Source: JBJMHZ01 sp045807125
GTDB taxonomy: Bacteria > Actinomycetota > Actinomycetes > JAWWOL01
Reading direction: 5' to 3'
Assembly: GCA_045807125.1 (NCBI GenBank)
Contig: JBJMHZ010000008.1
Span: forward strand, 1 to 64,000
DNA length: 64,000 nucleotides
Made by a program: the position numbers and the translations under genes. This document shows, in pieces, positions 34,771 to 46,912 of this stretch; positions within the stretch are counted from its first letter, which is position 1; each line of letters begins with the position of its first letter. Under the pieces are notes generated by a model that worked only from the letters and a program-made list of their open reading frames with translations, searched no databases and was not told where the DNA came from.

Positions 34771-35516
34771 GCGGTCATTCCAAGTGGGCGACCACGAAGC
34801 ACAAGAAGGCCGTCGTCGACGCCAAGCGAGGCAAGCTGTTCGCCAAGCTGATCAAGAACATCGAGGTCGCCGCGCGCACCGGTGGCGGTGACCCGGGCGG
34901 CAACCCCACGCTCGCCGACGCCATCGCCAAGGCGAAGGCGCAGTCGGTGCCCAACGACAACATCGACCGTGCCGTCAAGCGCGGGGCCGGTCTCGAGGCC
35001 GGCGGGGCCGACTGGGAGCCGATCACGTACGAGGGCTACGGGCCGGGCGGCGTCGCGATCCTCGTCGAGTGCCTCACCGACAACCGCAACCGCGCTGCCT
35101 CCGAGGTGCGCACCGCGATGACCCGCGGCGGCGGCACGATGGCCGACCCGGGCTCGGTCTCCTACCTGTTCAACCGCAAGGGCGTGGTCCTCGTCCCCAA
35201 GGACGGGCTGAGCGAGGACGACGTGCTCGGTGCCGTCCTCGACGCGGGCGCCGAGGAGGTCAACGACCTCGGCGACGAGTTCGAGATCGTCTGCGAGGCC
35301 GGCGACCTGCAGGCGGCCCGCGACGCGCTGGCCGCCGCCGGCATCGCGGTGGAGTCGGCCGAGTCCTCGTGGTTGCCGAGCGTGAGCGTTCCGCTCGACG
35401 ACGAGACCGGCCGGCGGGTGCTGCGCCTGGTCGACGCCCTCGAGGACTGCGACGACGTGCAGAACGTCTGGGCCAACTTCGACGTCAGCGACGACGTGCT
35501 GGAGTCCGTCGGCTGA
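34767..35516 (+). CDS. yebC: YebC/PmpR-family transcriptional regulator
   Basis: The 249-residue protein begins with the invariant MSGHSKWATTKHKKAVVDAK and continues with GKLFAKLIKNIEVAAR, TNxDRA-type PNDNIDRAVKRGAG and YEGYGPGGVAILVECLTDN, all diagnostic of the YebC/PmpR family. Members are DNA-binding regulators or, in some bacteria, translation factors for proline-rich stretches. It overlaps pdxT by GTGA. Its neighbour downstream is the ruvC promoter with a LexA box; yebC-ruvCAB adjacency is widespread. Confidence 0.96.
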   Translation: MSGHSKWATTKHKKAVVDAKRGKLFAKLIKNIEVAARTGGGDPGGNPTLADAIAKAKAQSVPNDNIDRAVKRGAGLEAGGADWEPITYEGYGPGGVAILVECLTDNRNRAASEVRTAMTRGGGTMADPGSVSYLFNRKGVVLVPKDGLSEDDVLGAVLDAGAEEVNDLGDEFEIVCEAGDLQAARDALAAAGIAVESAESSWLPSVSVPLDDETGRRVLRLVDALEDCDDVQNVWANFDVSDDVLESVG

Positions 35517-35610
35517 CGCTCACGAGCCCTCGTACGGCCCAGGTCGTCGACGGCCGCGGCGCGTGGGGACACGCCGCGGCCGGCTCCCCCCTGCACCAGC
35601 CGGTGGCCGG

Positions 35611-35637
35611 TAGTGTCCCACCCGAACAAGTGTTCGG
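35611..35637 (+). promoter_or_regulatory. ruvC promoter with LexA/SOS box
   Basis: TAGTGT (35611-35616) is a -10 box. Immediately downstream the palindrome CCGAACAAGTGTTCGG (35622-35637) contains GAAC-N4-GTTC, the actinobacterial/Gram-positive SOS box recognised by LexA. LexA bound here would cover the transcription start, so the ruvCAB operon should be induced by DNA damage. It is a direct sequence match to the consensus core; binding is inferred. Confidence 0.85.
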
Positions 35638-35654
35638 AGGGGCGAGGAGACGGC

Positions 35655-36170
35655 GTGCGCGTGCTCGGGGTCGACCCCGGACTCACCCGGTTCGGCGTTG
35701 GTGTCGTCGAGGGCTCCGCCGGGCGGCCGCTGCACTGCGTCGCGGTGGGCGTGGTCCGCACGCCGCCCCACGACGAGATCGGGGACCGGCTGGTCGAGAT
35801 CGAGCGCGAGATGGAGCGCTGGCTCGACGAGCACCGGCCGGACGCGGTGGCCGTCGAGCGGGTCTTCAGCCAGCACAACGTCCGGACGGTCATGGGCACG
35901 GCGCAGGCGGCGGCGGTGGCCATCACCTGCGCCGCCCGGCGCGGCCTGCCGGTCGGGCTGCACACCCCGAGCGAGGTCAAGGCCGCCGTCACCGGGTCGG
36001 GCGCGGCCGACAAGGCGCAGGTCGCGTCGATGGTGACCCGCCTGCTGCGCCTCGCCGAGCCGCCCAGGCCGGCCGATGCGGCCGACGCGCTCGCCCTGGC
36101 CATCTGTCACGTGTGGCGGGGCTCGGCCAAGGCACGGCTCGCGGCGGCCGTGGCGAGGGCGGCGCCGTGA
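35655..36170 (+). CDS. ruvC: Holliday junction endonuclease RuvC
   Basis: RuvC is a dimeric endonuclease that cuts Holliday junctions symmetrically. The 171-residue product has the RNase H-like fold with the acidic catalytic residues: the first Asp in VLGVDPGLTRFGVG, a Glu in VAVERVFSQHNVRT, and Asp residues in AADAADALALAICH. GTG 35655 has GAGGAG upstream and lies 18 bases after the LexA box. It overlaps ruvA by GTGA, so ruvC-ruvA-ruvB is one operon. Confidence 0.96.
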   Translation: MRVLGVDPGLTRFGVGVVEGSAGRPLHCVAVGVVRTPPHDEIGDRLVEIEREMERWLDEHRPDAVAVERVFSQHNVRTVMGTAQAAAVAITCAARRGLPVGLHTPSEVKAAVTGSGAADKAQVASMVTRLLRLAEPPRPADAADALALAICHVWRGSAKARLAAAVARAAP

Positions 36171-36787
36171 TCGCGGGGGTCAGCGGACGGGTCAGCGCAC
36201 TGGCGCTCGACTCGGCCGTGGTCGACGTCGGCGGCGTCGGCCTGCTCGTGCACTGCACGCCGGCCACGCTGGCCCGGCTGCGGGTGGGAGAGCCCGCCCA
36301 GCTGGCCACCTCGCTCGTGGTGCGCGAGGACGCGCTGACGCTGTACGGGTTCGCCGACGCCGAGGAGCGGGCCGTGTTCGAGCTGCTCCAGTCGGCGAGC
36401 GGGGTCGGCCCACGGCTGGCCCAGGCCGTCCTCGCCGTGCACGCGCCGGCGGCCGTGCGCAGGGCGATCGCCTCCGACGACCTCGGGGCGCTCACCCAGG
36501 TGCCCGGGATCGGCCGCAAGGGCGCCCAGCGCATCGTCCTCGAGCTGAAGGACAAGGTGGGAGCCCTGCCGCCGGCGCCCGGCGTCCCGCAGCCGGCCGG
36601 GGCGGCTGCCCGGCCGTGGGGCGAGCAGGTCAGGGCCGCCCTCGTCGGGCTCGGCTACTCGCAGCGGGAGGCCGACGACGCCGTCGCCCGGGTCGCGCCG
36701 GAGCTGGAGGGCACCGGCGCGACCGCCGAGAGCCCCGACGTCGCCGCAGTGCTGCGCAGCGCCCTCCGTACGCTGACGAGGGCGTGA
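36167..36787 (+). CDS. ruvA: Holliday junction branch-migration protein RuvA
   Basis: RuvA tetramers bind the four-way junction and hold RuvB rings. The 206-residue product has the OB-fold N-terminus MIAGVSGRVSAL, then the two helix-hairpin-helix motifs SASGVGPRLAQAVLAV and VPGIGRKGAQRIVLELKDK, and the C-terminal RuvB-contacting domain VRAALVGLGYSQREADDAV. GTG 36167 overlaps the ruvC stop, and its stop overlaps ruvB. The function is well established for the family. Confidence 0.96.
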   Translation: MIAGVSGRVSALALDSAVVDVGGVGLLVHCTPATLARLRVGEPAQLATSLVVREDALTLYGFADAEERAVFELLQSASGVGPRLAQAVLAVHAPAAVRRAIASDDLGALTQVPGIGRKGAQRIVLELKDKVGALPPAPGVPQPAGAAARPWGEQVRAALVGLGYSQREADDAVARVAPELEGTGATAESPDVAAVLRSALRTLTRA

Positions 36788-37908
36788 CCGGCGTGGCCCG
36801 CAGGAGCGGCGCGCCGGAGGACCAGGGCGGCCCGACCGGCCAGGCCGACCAGCCCGGCGCACCGGACCCCGTCGAGGTGGTCTCGCCCTGGGCCGACGCC
36901 GACGACCGCCAGGTCGAGCAGGCGCTGCGGCCGCGCTGCCTCGCCGACTTCGTCGGCCAGCAGCGGGTCCGCGAGCAGCTCGAGCTCGTCCTCGAGGGAG
37001 CCAGGCGGCGGGGGCGGCCGCCCGACCACGTCCTGCTGTCCGGTCCGCCAGGGCTCGGCAAGACCACCATGGCGATGATCATCGCCGCCGAGATGCGCGC
37101 GCCGATGAGGATCACCAGCGGCCCGGCCATCGAGCGGGCCGGCGACCTCGCGGCCCTGCTGTCCACGCTGTCCGAGGGCGAGGTCCTCTTCCTCGACGAG
37201 ATCCACCGGATGGCCCGGCCGGCCGAGGAGCTGCTGTACGTCGCGATGGAGGACTTCCGGGTCGACGTCATCGTCGGCAAGGGGCCCGGGGCCACCGCGA
37301 TCCCGCTCGAGGTCGCGCCGTTCACGCTGGTCGGCGCCACGACGAGGGCCGGGCTGCTGCCGAGCCCGCTGCGCGACCGGTTCGGCTTCGTGGCCCACCT
37401 CGACTTCTACGACCCGCCCGAGCTCGAGCGGGTGCTGCACCGCTCGGCCGGCCTGCTCGGCGTGGCCCTCCGCGCCGACGGCGCGGCCGAGATCGCGGGC
37501 CGGTCGAGGGGCACCCCCCGGATCGCCAACCGGCTGCTGCGCCGGGTGCGCGACTACGCCGAGGTGCGCGCCGACGGCATCGTCGACCGCCAGATCGCGC
37601 GGGCCGCGCTGGCGGTGTACGAGGTCGACGAGGCCGGGCTCGACCGGCTGGACCGGGCCGTCCTCGACGCCCTGCTGCGCCGCTTCAGCGGCGGGCCGGT
37701 CGGCCTGTCCACCCTGGCCGTGGCCGTGGGGGAGGAGCCGGAGACGGTCGAGGAGGTCGCCGAGCCGTTCCTCGTCCGGATCGGACTGCTGGCGCGGACG
37801 CCCCGCGGGCGGGTCGCGACGCCGGCGGCCTGGGCCCACCTCGGGCTGCGCCCGCCGGCCCCCCACGTGGTGGAGCCGGGACTGTTCGACGACCTGGCCG
37901 AGGGCTGA
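36784..37908 (+). CDS. ruvB: Holliday junction branch-migration helicase RuvB
   Basis: RuvB is the AAA+ motor of branch migration. The 374-residue product has an N-terminal extension of about 35 residues that is Gly/Pro/Asp-rich and variable, then LADFVGQQRVREQL, Walker A SGPPGLGKTTMAM, Walker B FLDEIHRM, sensor 1 in TLVGATTRAGLL, and the arginine finger in PLRDRFG. The winged-helix C-terminal domain begins near residue 285. The start, GTG 36784, overlaps the ruvA stop. Confidence 0.97.
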   Translation: MTGVARRSGAPEDQGGPTGQADQPGAPDPVEVVSPWADADDRQVEQALRPRCLADFVGQQRVREQLELVLEGARRRGRPPDHVLLSGPPGLGKTTMAMIIAAEMRAPMRITSGPAIERAGDLAALLSTLSEGEVLFLDEIHRMARPAEELLYVAMEDFRVDVIVGKGPGATAIPLEVAPFTLVGATTRAGLLPSPLRDRFGFVAHLDFYDPPELERVLHRSAGLLGVALRADGAAEIAGRSRGTPRIANRLLRRVRDYAEVRADGIVDRQIARAALAVYEVDEAGLDRLDRAVLDALLRRFSGGPVGLSTLAVAVGEEPETVEEVAEPFLVRIGLLARTPRGRVATPAAWAHLGLRPPAPHVVEPGLFDDLAEG

Positions 37909-37945
37909 GCGCGCGGCGGGCGTGCTTGACTGGGGGCGCGGGTCG

Positions 37946-37974
37946 TTGCCCGCCCGCCGAGGCTGACCTAGACT
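37946..37974 (+). promoter_or_regulatory. Promoter of the yajC-secD-secF operon
   Basis: TTGCCC (37946-37951) and TAGACT (37969-37974) are separated by 17 bp, matching the -35/-10 layout for the housekeeping sigma factor. The distance to GTG 38094 would give a leader of about 110 bases. No riboswitch fold is recognised in the leader. Confidence 0.5.
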
Positions 37975-38093
37975 CGCGGCGGCTGCGACCCGACGGGGTC
38001 GGCGGCTCACCGATGTGCGCCGGGCCCGAGCTCGGTGCCCACGCGCGATCCTCCGGATCCGCGCTCCCACCCGATGGAAAGGCCCACCACCCC

Positions 38094-38519
38094 GTGCACA
38101 CCGGTCTTGCAGCGCTCGTTGCCGCGGGCAGCTCCGGCAGCGGCGGCTACTCCCTGCTCTTCTTCATCGTGATCATCGCCGGCATGTTCTGGTTCATGAG
38201 CCGGGCGCAGCGCAGGTCGCGCCAGCGGGTCCAGGACGTGCAGTCCCGGCTCCTGCCCGGCCAGGAGGTGATGACGGGGGCCGGCATCTACGGCCGGATC
38301 GTCGACACCATGGACGACCGGGTGCGGATCGAGATCGCCCCCGGCGTCGTGGTCACGCTCGCCAAGCAGGCCATCGTCCGTACCGTCGACGAGCCGGGGA
38401 CGATCACCGACGCGCCGCCGGCCACCGGCATCGACGCCGCGGCGGAGCGGCCGTACGCGGACGGTACGGGCGCGACTCGCAACCCGGGCGATTCGCGCGA
38501 GACGACCATTGCCGACTGA
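38094..38519 (+). CDS. yajC: Preprotein translocase subunit YajC
   Basis: YajC associates with SecD and SecF in the Sec translocon. The 141-residue product has a short N-terminus, one transmembrane helix (about 19-36, SLLFFIVIIAGMFWFM), a basic RAQRRSRQR, and the conserved cytoplasmic segment LLPGQEVMTGAGIYGRIVDT. GTG 38094 has GAAAGG about 12 bases upstream. The tail after residue 105 is low-complexity. secD and secF follow, which is the usual order. Confidence 0.92.
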   Translation: MHTGLAALVAAGSSGSGGYSLLFFIVIIAGMFWFMSRAQRRSRQRVQDVQSRLLPGQEVMTGAGIYGRIVDTMDDRVRIEIAPGVVVTLAKQAIVRTVDEPGTITDAPPATGIDAAAERPYADGTGATRNPGDSRETTIAD

Positions 38520-38608
38520 CCGGTCGGCAATACTGGTCCGTCGGCGATACTCGTAGCGCCGTCGGACGGCACCGGACGGCACCCGAACGGACAAGGAAGA
38601 ACCGACAC

Positions 38609-40417
38609 GTGGCACCAGTGAGATCGCAGCCGTGGCGCTGGTTGGCGGCCTGCTTCCTCGTCATCGTCGCCCTCTACGTCGGCGTCTTCGCCGGCCCGCA
38701 GCCGACGCCGAAGCTCGGCCTCGACCTGCGCGGCGGCACCAGCGTCATCCTGAAGCCGCAGCTGCCCGGCGGGGCCAGCCTGTCGAAGTCGGCCCAGTCG
38801 CAGGCGGTCCAGGTGATCCGCGAGCGGGTCAACGGCCTCGGCGTCTCCGAGGCCGACGTGCAGACCCAGGGCAACAACATCATCGTGTCGGTGCCGGACG
38901 CCGGCACCGCGGTGGTCGACCAGGTCGGCAAGACCGCGGAGCTGCGGTTCCGCCAGGTGCTCATCGAAGCGGCCGGCACCCCCACGGCCGCGCAGCCCTC
39001 CACGGCACCGGCGCCGAGCGCGTCCGGCAGCGCCCCGGCGAGCCCCACCACCACGCCGGCGCCGAGCGGCTCGGCGAGCCCCACGATCAAGCCGTCGCCG
39101 TCCGGCAGCGCCAAGGGGCGCGCCCTCGCCGGCGCGCTGCTCGCCGCCGGCAGCACCACGCCGGCCGCCACCGCGACGGCCACCCCGCTCGCCGCGACGC
39201 CCACCCCCTCCGCGCCCGCGAGCGGGTCGACCGGCGGCGCCGGCAGCACCACCTGCAAGCCGATCAACGAGACGACGAGCTGCGTCGGCCAGGCGCTGCA
39301 GGCCGAGTTCGCGAAGGCCGACTGCAGCAAGCCGCAGTACAAGGAGGGCGGCCGCCCGGTCGAGGACCCGGCCAAGCCGTTCGTCGCCTGCAGCAGCGAC
39401 GGGACCACCAAGTACCTCCTGGCGCCCGCCCAGCTCATCGGCAAGGACGTCAAAGGCGCCGACGCGGTGATCGACTCCAACACCAACCAGTGGCTGGTGC
39501 AGCTCAACCTCACCGGCTCGGGCGGCAAGAAGTTCGGCGACATCACCAAGGTGGCCGCCAAGTTCCTGAACAGCACCGACCCGAGCACCGCCCCGCTCAA
39601 CCAGGTGGCCATCGAGCTCGACGGCGTCGTGCAGTCCTCGCCGAGCATCCAGGAGCCGATCCTGGGCGGCAAGGCGCAGATCAGCGGCGGCAACATCAAC
39701 CAGGCGCGCGCCAACGACCTCGCGAGCGTGCTGAAGTACGGCGCGCTGCCGGTGTCGTTCGTGCAGCAGAGCGTCCAGAGCGTGTCGGCCACCCTCGGCA
39801 GCGACGAGCTGCGGGCCGGCCTGCTCGCCGGCGCGATCGGGCTCGGGCTCGTGCTGATCTACTCGCTGCTCTACTACCGCGGCCTCGGGCTCGTGACGGT
39901 CGCCTCGCTGGCGGTCTCCGGGATCATCACGTACGCGGCCGTGACCGTGCTCGGCAGCCAGATCAACTACCGGCTCTCGCTCGCCGGCATCGCCGGCTTC
40001 ATCGTCGCGGTCGGCATCACCGCCGACTCGTTCGTCGTCTACTTCGAGCGCCTGCGCGACGAGATCCGCGAGGGCCGTACGCTGCGCTCCGGCGTCGAGC
40101 GGGCATGGGTGCGGGCGCGGCGCACGATCATCTCGGCCGACGTCGTCTCGCTGCTCGCCGCCGTGATCCTCTACTACCTCTCGGTCGGCAACGTCCGCGG
40201 CTTCGCGTTCACCCTCGGCCTGTCGACGGTCACCGACCTGTTCGTGGTGTTCTTCTTCACCAAGCCGCTGATCACCCTGCTCGCGCAGACCAAGCTCTAC
40301 GGCGGTGGCGGCAGGTTCTCCGGCCTCGGACGGACGCGGGTCAGGCGCGATCCGCTGCCGGCCGGGGGCCTGCCGGCCGCGCCGGTCGCCCGCAGCACGA
40401 CCGTGAAGGGGGCCTGA
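38609..40417 (+). CDS. secD: Protein translocase subunit SecD
   Basis: SecD with SecF uses the proton gradient to pull exported proteins from SecYEG. The 602-residue product has TM1 (about 11-28), then LGLDLRGGTSVILKP, an extracytoplasmic domain and five C-terminal TM helices with TLGSDELRAGLLAGAIGL and GITADSFVVYFERLRDEIREG. The extracytoplasmic domain is split by a low-complexity insert of about 95 residues (122-215) rich in Pro/Ser/Thr/Ala, followed by a cluster of Cys (CKPINETTSC, then C of FVACSS). GTG 38609 has AAGGAAG upstream. secF follows three bases after. Confidence 0.95.
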   Translation: MAPVRSQPWRWLAACFLVIVALYVGVFAGPQPTPKLGLDLRGGTSVILKPQLPGGASLSKSAQSQAVQVIRERVNGLGVSEADVQTQGNNIIVSVPDAGTAVVDQVGKTAELRFRQVLIEAAGTPTAAQPSTAPAPSASGSAPASPTTTPAPSGSASPTIKPSPSGSAKGRALAGALLAAGSTTPAATATATPLAATPTPSAPASGSTGGAGSTTCKPINETTSCVGQALQAEFAKADCSKPQYKEGGRPVEDPAKPFVACSSDGTTKYLLAPAQLIGKDVKGADAVIDSNTNQWLVQLNLTGSGGKKFGDITKVAAKFLNSTDPSTAPLNQVAIELDGVVQSSPSIQEPILGGKAQISGGNINQARANDLASVLKYGALPVSFVQQSVQSVSATLGSDELRAGLLAGAIGLGLVLIYSLLYYRGLGLVTVASLAVSGIITYAAVTVLGSQINYRLSLAGIAGFIVAVGITADSFVVYFERLRDEIREGRTLRSGVERAWVRARRTIISADVVSLLAAVILYYLSVGNVRGFAFTLGLSTVTDLFVVFFFTKPLITLLAQTKLYGGGGRFSGLGRTRVRRDPLPAGGLPAAPVARSTTVKGA

Positions 40418-40420
40418 CCG

Positions 40421-41644
40421 ATGTCGCGGCTCGGCGAGGTGGGCCACCGGCTCTACACCGGTGACATCTCCTACGACTTCATCGGCCGGCGCAGGCGCTG
40501 GTACGCGCTGTCCGGCGTGGTGCTGGTCATCAGCCTGGTGAGCCTGCTCGTCCGCGGGATCAACCCGTCGATCGAGTTCACCGGCGGCTCGCAGTTCACC
40601 CTGCCGTCCAACGGCCACAGCGTCGCCGACGCCCGCGCCGTGCTGGACGGGCTCGGCCTCGGCGGCGACAAGAGCGTCGTCCAGACCGCCCGGCAGACCA
40701 GCGGCTCGACCCTCGTCGAGGTCAGCACCGGCACGCTCGAGCCGAAGCAGAGCCGCGAGCTCCAGCGCGCGCTCGCGACCAAGATGGGCGACCAGTTCAA
40801 CGACGTCCAGGTCGAGACGATCGGGTCGAGCTGGGGCTCCGACATCACCAAGAAGGCGCTCGAGGGCCTCATCGCGTTCCTGATCGCGGTCGTCATCTAC
40901 CTCTCGATGCGCTACGAGCCCAAGATGGCCGTGGCCGCCATCATCGCGCTGGTCCACGACCTGATCATCACGGCCGGCATCTACTCGCTCGTCGGCTTCG
41001 AGGTCAGCCCGTCGACGGTCATCGCCCTGCTGACCATCCTCGGCTACTCGCTGTACGACACGGTCGTGGTCTTCGACAAGGTCCGCGAGAACACCCAGGG
41101 GCTCGGCCAGCACAGCCGGGTGACGTTCAGCCAGGCCACCAACCTGGCGGTCAACCAGACGCTGGTCCGGTCGATCAACACCTCGATCATCGCGCTGCTG
41201 CCCGTCGCCGGCCTGCTCTTCATCGGCGCGGGCCTGCTCGGCGCCGGCACGCTGAAGGACCTCTCCCTCGCCCTGTTCATCGGCCTCGCGTCCGGCGCGT
41301 ACTCGTCGATCTTCATCGCCTCGCCGCTGCTCTGCGAGCTCAAGGAGCGCGAGCCGGCGATGCGCGAGCTATCCCGCCGGGTCGCCAACCGCGAGGCCGC
41401 CGAGGCGCGGGTCGCGGCCACCGGCCGGGCGCCGGCCGGTGCGACGGCGCTGGGCGCGGGCGGCGGCGCGGCAGCGATGGACGAGGCGACGGAGGCCGAG
41501 GGCAGCGGACCGGCCGGTGAGCCGGCCGGCGTGCCCAGCGGCCCCGCCGGTCCAGGGGCGGTCGTCTCCGGTGGCCAAAGCGGCGCGACCATGCGCAACC
41601 CGCGCCGGGCGCAGGGCCGCCCGGGCGCCAAGCGCCGGCGCTGA
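40421..41644 (+). CDS. secF: Protein translocase subunit SecF
   Basis: The 407-residue product is the partner of SecD. It has TM1 (about 28-46), a periplasmic domain with the family motif IEFTGGSQFTLP, and five helices in the C-terminal half with TILGYSLYDTVVVFDKVREN and VNQTLVRSINTSI. The last 100 residues are an Ala/Gly/Pro/Arg-rich cytoplasmic tail ending in KRRR, variable within the family. ATG 40421 is just after secD. The pair is cotranscribed with yajC. Confidence 0.95.
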   Translation: MSRLGEVGHRLYTGDISYDFIGRRRRWYALSGVVLVISLVSLLVRGINPSIEFTGGSQFTLPSNGHSVADARAVLDGLGLGGDKSVVQTARQTSGSTLVEVSTGTLEPKQSRELQRALATKMGDQFNDVQVETIGSSWGSDITKKALEGLIAFLIAVVIYLSMRYEPKMAVAAIIALVHDLIITAGIYSLVGFEVSPSTVIALLTILGYSLYDTVVVFDKVRENTQGLGQHSRVTFSQATNLAVNQTLVRSINTSIIALLPVAGLLFIGAGLLGAGTLKDLSLALFIGLASGAYSSIFIASPLLCELKEREPAMRELSRRVANREAAEARVAATGRAPAGATALGAGGGAAAMDEATEAEGSGPAGEPAGVPSGPAGPGAVVSGGQSGATMRNPRRAQGRPGAKRRR

Positions 41645-41664
41645 GCGCCGGGCCTGATCGCGTC

Positions 41665-42198
41665 ATGCCGCCCGTCGACCTCGCCGCGCTGCTCGCCGCG
41701 CGAGTGCGCGACGTCCCCGACTACCCCGAGCCGGGCATCCTGTTCAAGGACATCACCCCGCTGCTCGCCGACCACGTCGCGTTCGCCGGCGCGGTCGACG
41801 CCGTGGTGGCCCGCTACGGGCGCGGCACGGTCGACAAGGTGGTCGGCATCGAGGCCCGCGGGTTCATCCTCGCGGCACCGGTCGCGTACCACTTCGGCGC
41901 CGGCTTCGTGCCGATCCGCAAGAAGGGCAAGCTGCCCGCGGCGACGTACGAGACGTCGTACGACCTCGAGTACGGCTCGGCGACCCTCCAGGTGCACCAG
42001 GACGCGTTCGAGCCGGGCGACCGGGTGCTCGTGGTCGACGACGTGCTGGCCACCGGCGGCACCGCCCGCGCCGCGCTCGAGCTGATCGACCGGGCCGGCG
42101 GCAAGGTGGTGGGCGTGTCGGTGCTGATGGAGCTGCCGTTCCTGCGCGGCCGCGAGCGGCTCGCGGGCATCGACGTGCACGCCCTGCTCACCGCCTGA
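41665..42198 (+). CDS. apt: Adenine phosphoribosyltransferase
   Basis: Apt converts adenine and PRPP to AMP in purine salvage. The 177-residue product has the family length, with DVPDYPEPGILFKDITPLL near the N-terminus, IEARGFILAAPVAYHFGAGF and the PRPP-binding motif VLVVDDVLATGGTARAALEL. ATG 41665 follows secF by 20 bases, so it may share transcription. relA lies downstream, and the secF-apt-relA order is conserved in actinobacteria. Confidence 0.95.
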   Translation: MPPVDLAALLAARVRDVPDYPEPGILFKDITPLLADHVAFAGAVDAVVARYGRGTVDKVVGIEARGFILAAPVAYHFGAGFVPIRKKGKLPAATYETSYDLEYGSATLQVHQDAFEPGDRVLVVDDVLATGGTARAALELIDRAGGKVVGVSVLMELPFLRGRERLAGIDVHALLTA

Positions 42199-42264
42199 CC
42201 GTCCCGACCGCGCCTGAGCGCGCCGGGACGGCTCGGCTCCAGGGCAGCTTGGGGTGCGTCGCCG

Positions 42265-42270
42265 TATCAT
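42265..42270 (+). promoter_or_regulatory. -10 box TATCAT of relA
   Basis: TATCAT lies 29 bases before GTG 42300, with GGAG between for ribosome binding. The -35 hexamer is not clear. It supports the choice of GTG 42300 over in-frame codons upstream of the box. Confidence 0.4.
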
Positions 42271-42299
42271 CGAAGGACATCCCGCGTTTGGAGCCGCCC

Positions 42300-44756
<2,457 letters not shown>

Positions 44757-44778
44757 GCAAGAGCCCCGCGGGCCCGCA

Positions 44779-44792
44779 GCCCCGCAAGGGGC
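44779..44792. terminator. Short GCAA-loop hairpin between relA and the GGDEF gene
   Basis: GCCCC (44779-44783) and GGGGC (44788-44792) form a 5-bp stem capped by GCAA, a stable GNRA-type tetraloop. It sits between convergent genes and would act in both directions. The stem is short and no U-tract follows. Confidence 0.4.
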
Positions 44793-44794
44793 AG

Positions 44795-45763
44795 TCAGCG
44801 CAGGGACGCGAGCACCGCCCGGCGATCGGCCCCCTTCGACCTCGGCTTCATGTCGTACATGGCGCGGTCCGCTCGGCTCGCCACCGTCTCGACGGTCTCG
44901 TCCGGCATGACGACCGTCGCGCCGATGCTCGCCGTGACGGTGAGCGGCACGCCGTCGACCACCATCGGTGACGCGATGGCCGCGGCGGCCCGCCGCGCGG
45001 TGGCGGCGACCTCCGTCCGTCCGGTCAGCCCTTCGCAGATCAGAGCGAACTCGTCCCCGCCGAGGCGGGCCACGGTGTCGCCGTCCCTGACCACGTGCCG
45101 CAGGCGGCGGGCCACGTCCACGAGCACGTGATCGCCGCAGAGGTGCCCCAACCGGTCGTTGATGGCCTTGAAATCGTCGAGATCGAGCATCAGCAGCGCG
45201 AGGGCACCGTTGCCGCGCCCGGCGCGGGCTTGCGCAGCGGCCAGCCGCTCGTACATCTCGGCGCGGTTGGGCAGGCCGGTGAGCGGGTCGTGCGTCGCCC
45301 GGTGCGCAAGGGCGCGCTCGCGCAAGGTGGCCTCCGTCGTCTCCACGGCCACCATGGCGATGCCGGTCAGCTCACCGCCCTCGCGCACGGCGAAGAACGT
45401 CGCGCTCCAGTACCGCGCGCCGGCCGGCGGCACCGTCGCGTCGGACACGGTGGCGAGCGGGTGCGCGACCAGGGTGATCACGACGCTCTCGCGCGAGCCG
45501 TCCAGCAGGTCCTGGACGTCGGCGCCCGCCATCCGCTGGAGCCAGCCGGCCTCGGTGGGGCTGCCACGTCCGGGCATGTCCGATGCGTGCACGGCCGCGA
45601 GCAGGGTAGTGAACGCCGCGTTGGTCCAGCGCGGGACCAGCCAGGCGTCGAACAAGGCCGCGGGCAGTGGCGCACCGGCCAGCGCGGTCAGGACCGCCGG
45701 TGCTGCTGAGAGCTGCCCGTCGGAGGTGGTCACCGCCGTGGCCGTCGGTTGCCGGGGATTCAT
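44795..45763 (-). CDS. Diguanylate cyclase with PAS-like N-terminal domain
   Basis: The 322-residue protein synthesises c-di-GMP from GTP if active. The N-terminal half (about 18-145) is a PAS-like sensor, with VPRWTNAAFTTLLAA and ARYWSATFFAVREGGELTGIAMVAVETTEA. The GGDEF domain (about 155-315) has DPLTGLPNRAEMYERL, LMLDLDDFKAINDRLGHLCGD and an intact catalytic RLGGDEF (233-239). An RxxD product-inhibition site (R226-D229) lies five residues before GGDEF. ATG 45763 has AGAGGTG upstream. It is downstream of the cyclophilin gene and converges with relA. Confidence 0.92.
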   Translation of the reverse strand: MNPRQPTATAVTTSDGQLSAAPAVLTALAGAPLPAALFDAWLVPRWTNAAFTTLLAAVHASDMPGRGSPTEAGWLQRMAGADVQDLLDGSRESVVITLVAHPLATVSDATVPPAGARYWSATFFAVREGGELTGIAMVAVETTEATLRERALAHRATHDPLTGLPNRAEMYERLAAAQARAGRGNGALALLMLDLDDFKAINDRLGHLCGDHVLVDVARRLRHVVRDGDTVARLGGDEFALICEGLTGRTEVAATARRAAAAIASPMVVDGVPLTVTASIGATVVMPDETVETVASRADRAMYDMKPRSKGADRRAVLASLR

Positions 45764-45897
45764 GCATCACCTCTGCGACGTGGTAGGTCCACTGTCGCCG
45801 GGGGTCTGGAGCAACCTCCCCAGGTTAGGGCGCCGTTCCGGACATGTCGAGGAGCGACCTGCCGGGCCGGCCGCCCGCGGGACGCGCGGGCTGGCGA

Positions 45898-46740
<843 letters not shown>

Positions 46741-46781
46741 CTCGACCGTCCCCTTCGTGCGCGCCGGACCCGCGATCCGAG

Positions 46782-46838
46782 AGCATAGAGCCACCGGCCG
46801 GCACGCGTTCGCAACCGGCGGCGGACCGCCGGTAGGCT
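46782..46838. promoter_or_regulatory. Divergent promoters of the cyclophilin and MBL genes
   Basis: Read on the minus strand, 46782-46787 gives TATGCT, a good -10 for the cyclophilin gene. On the plus strand TAGGCT (46833-46838) is a -10 for the MBL-fold gene, and TTCGCA (46808-46813) about 19 bp upstream is a possible -35. The two promoters point away from each other. Confidence 0.4.
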
Positions 46839-46912
46839 CGAACGCGCGCCGAGCGCCCGGATCAGCGCCCGGGTCGCCGCTCGGATCGCCCCAACCGTGA
46901 GGAAGGACGAAC

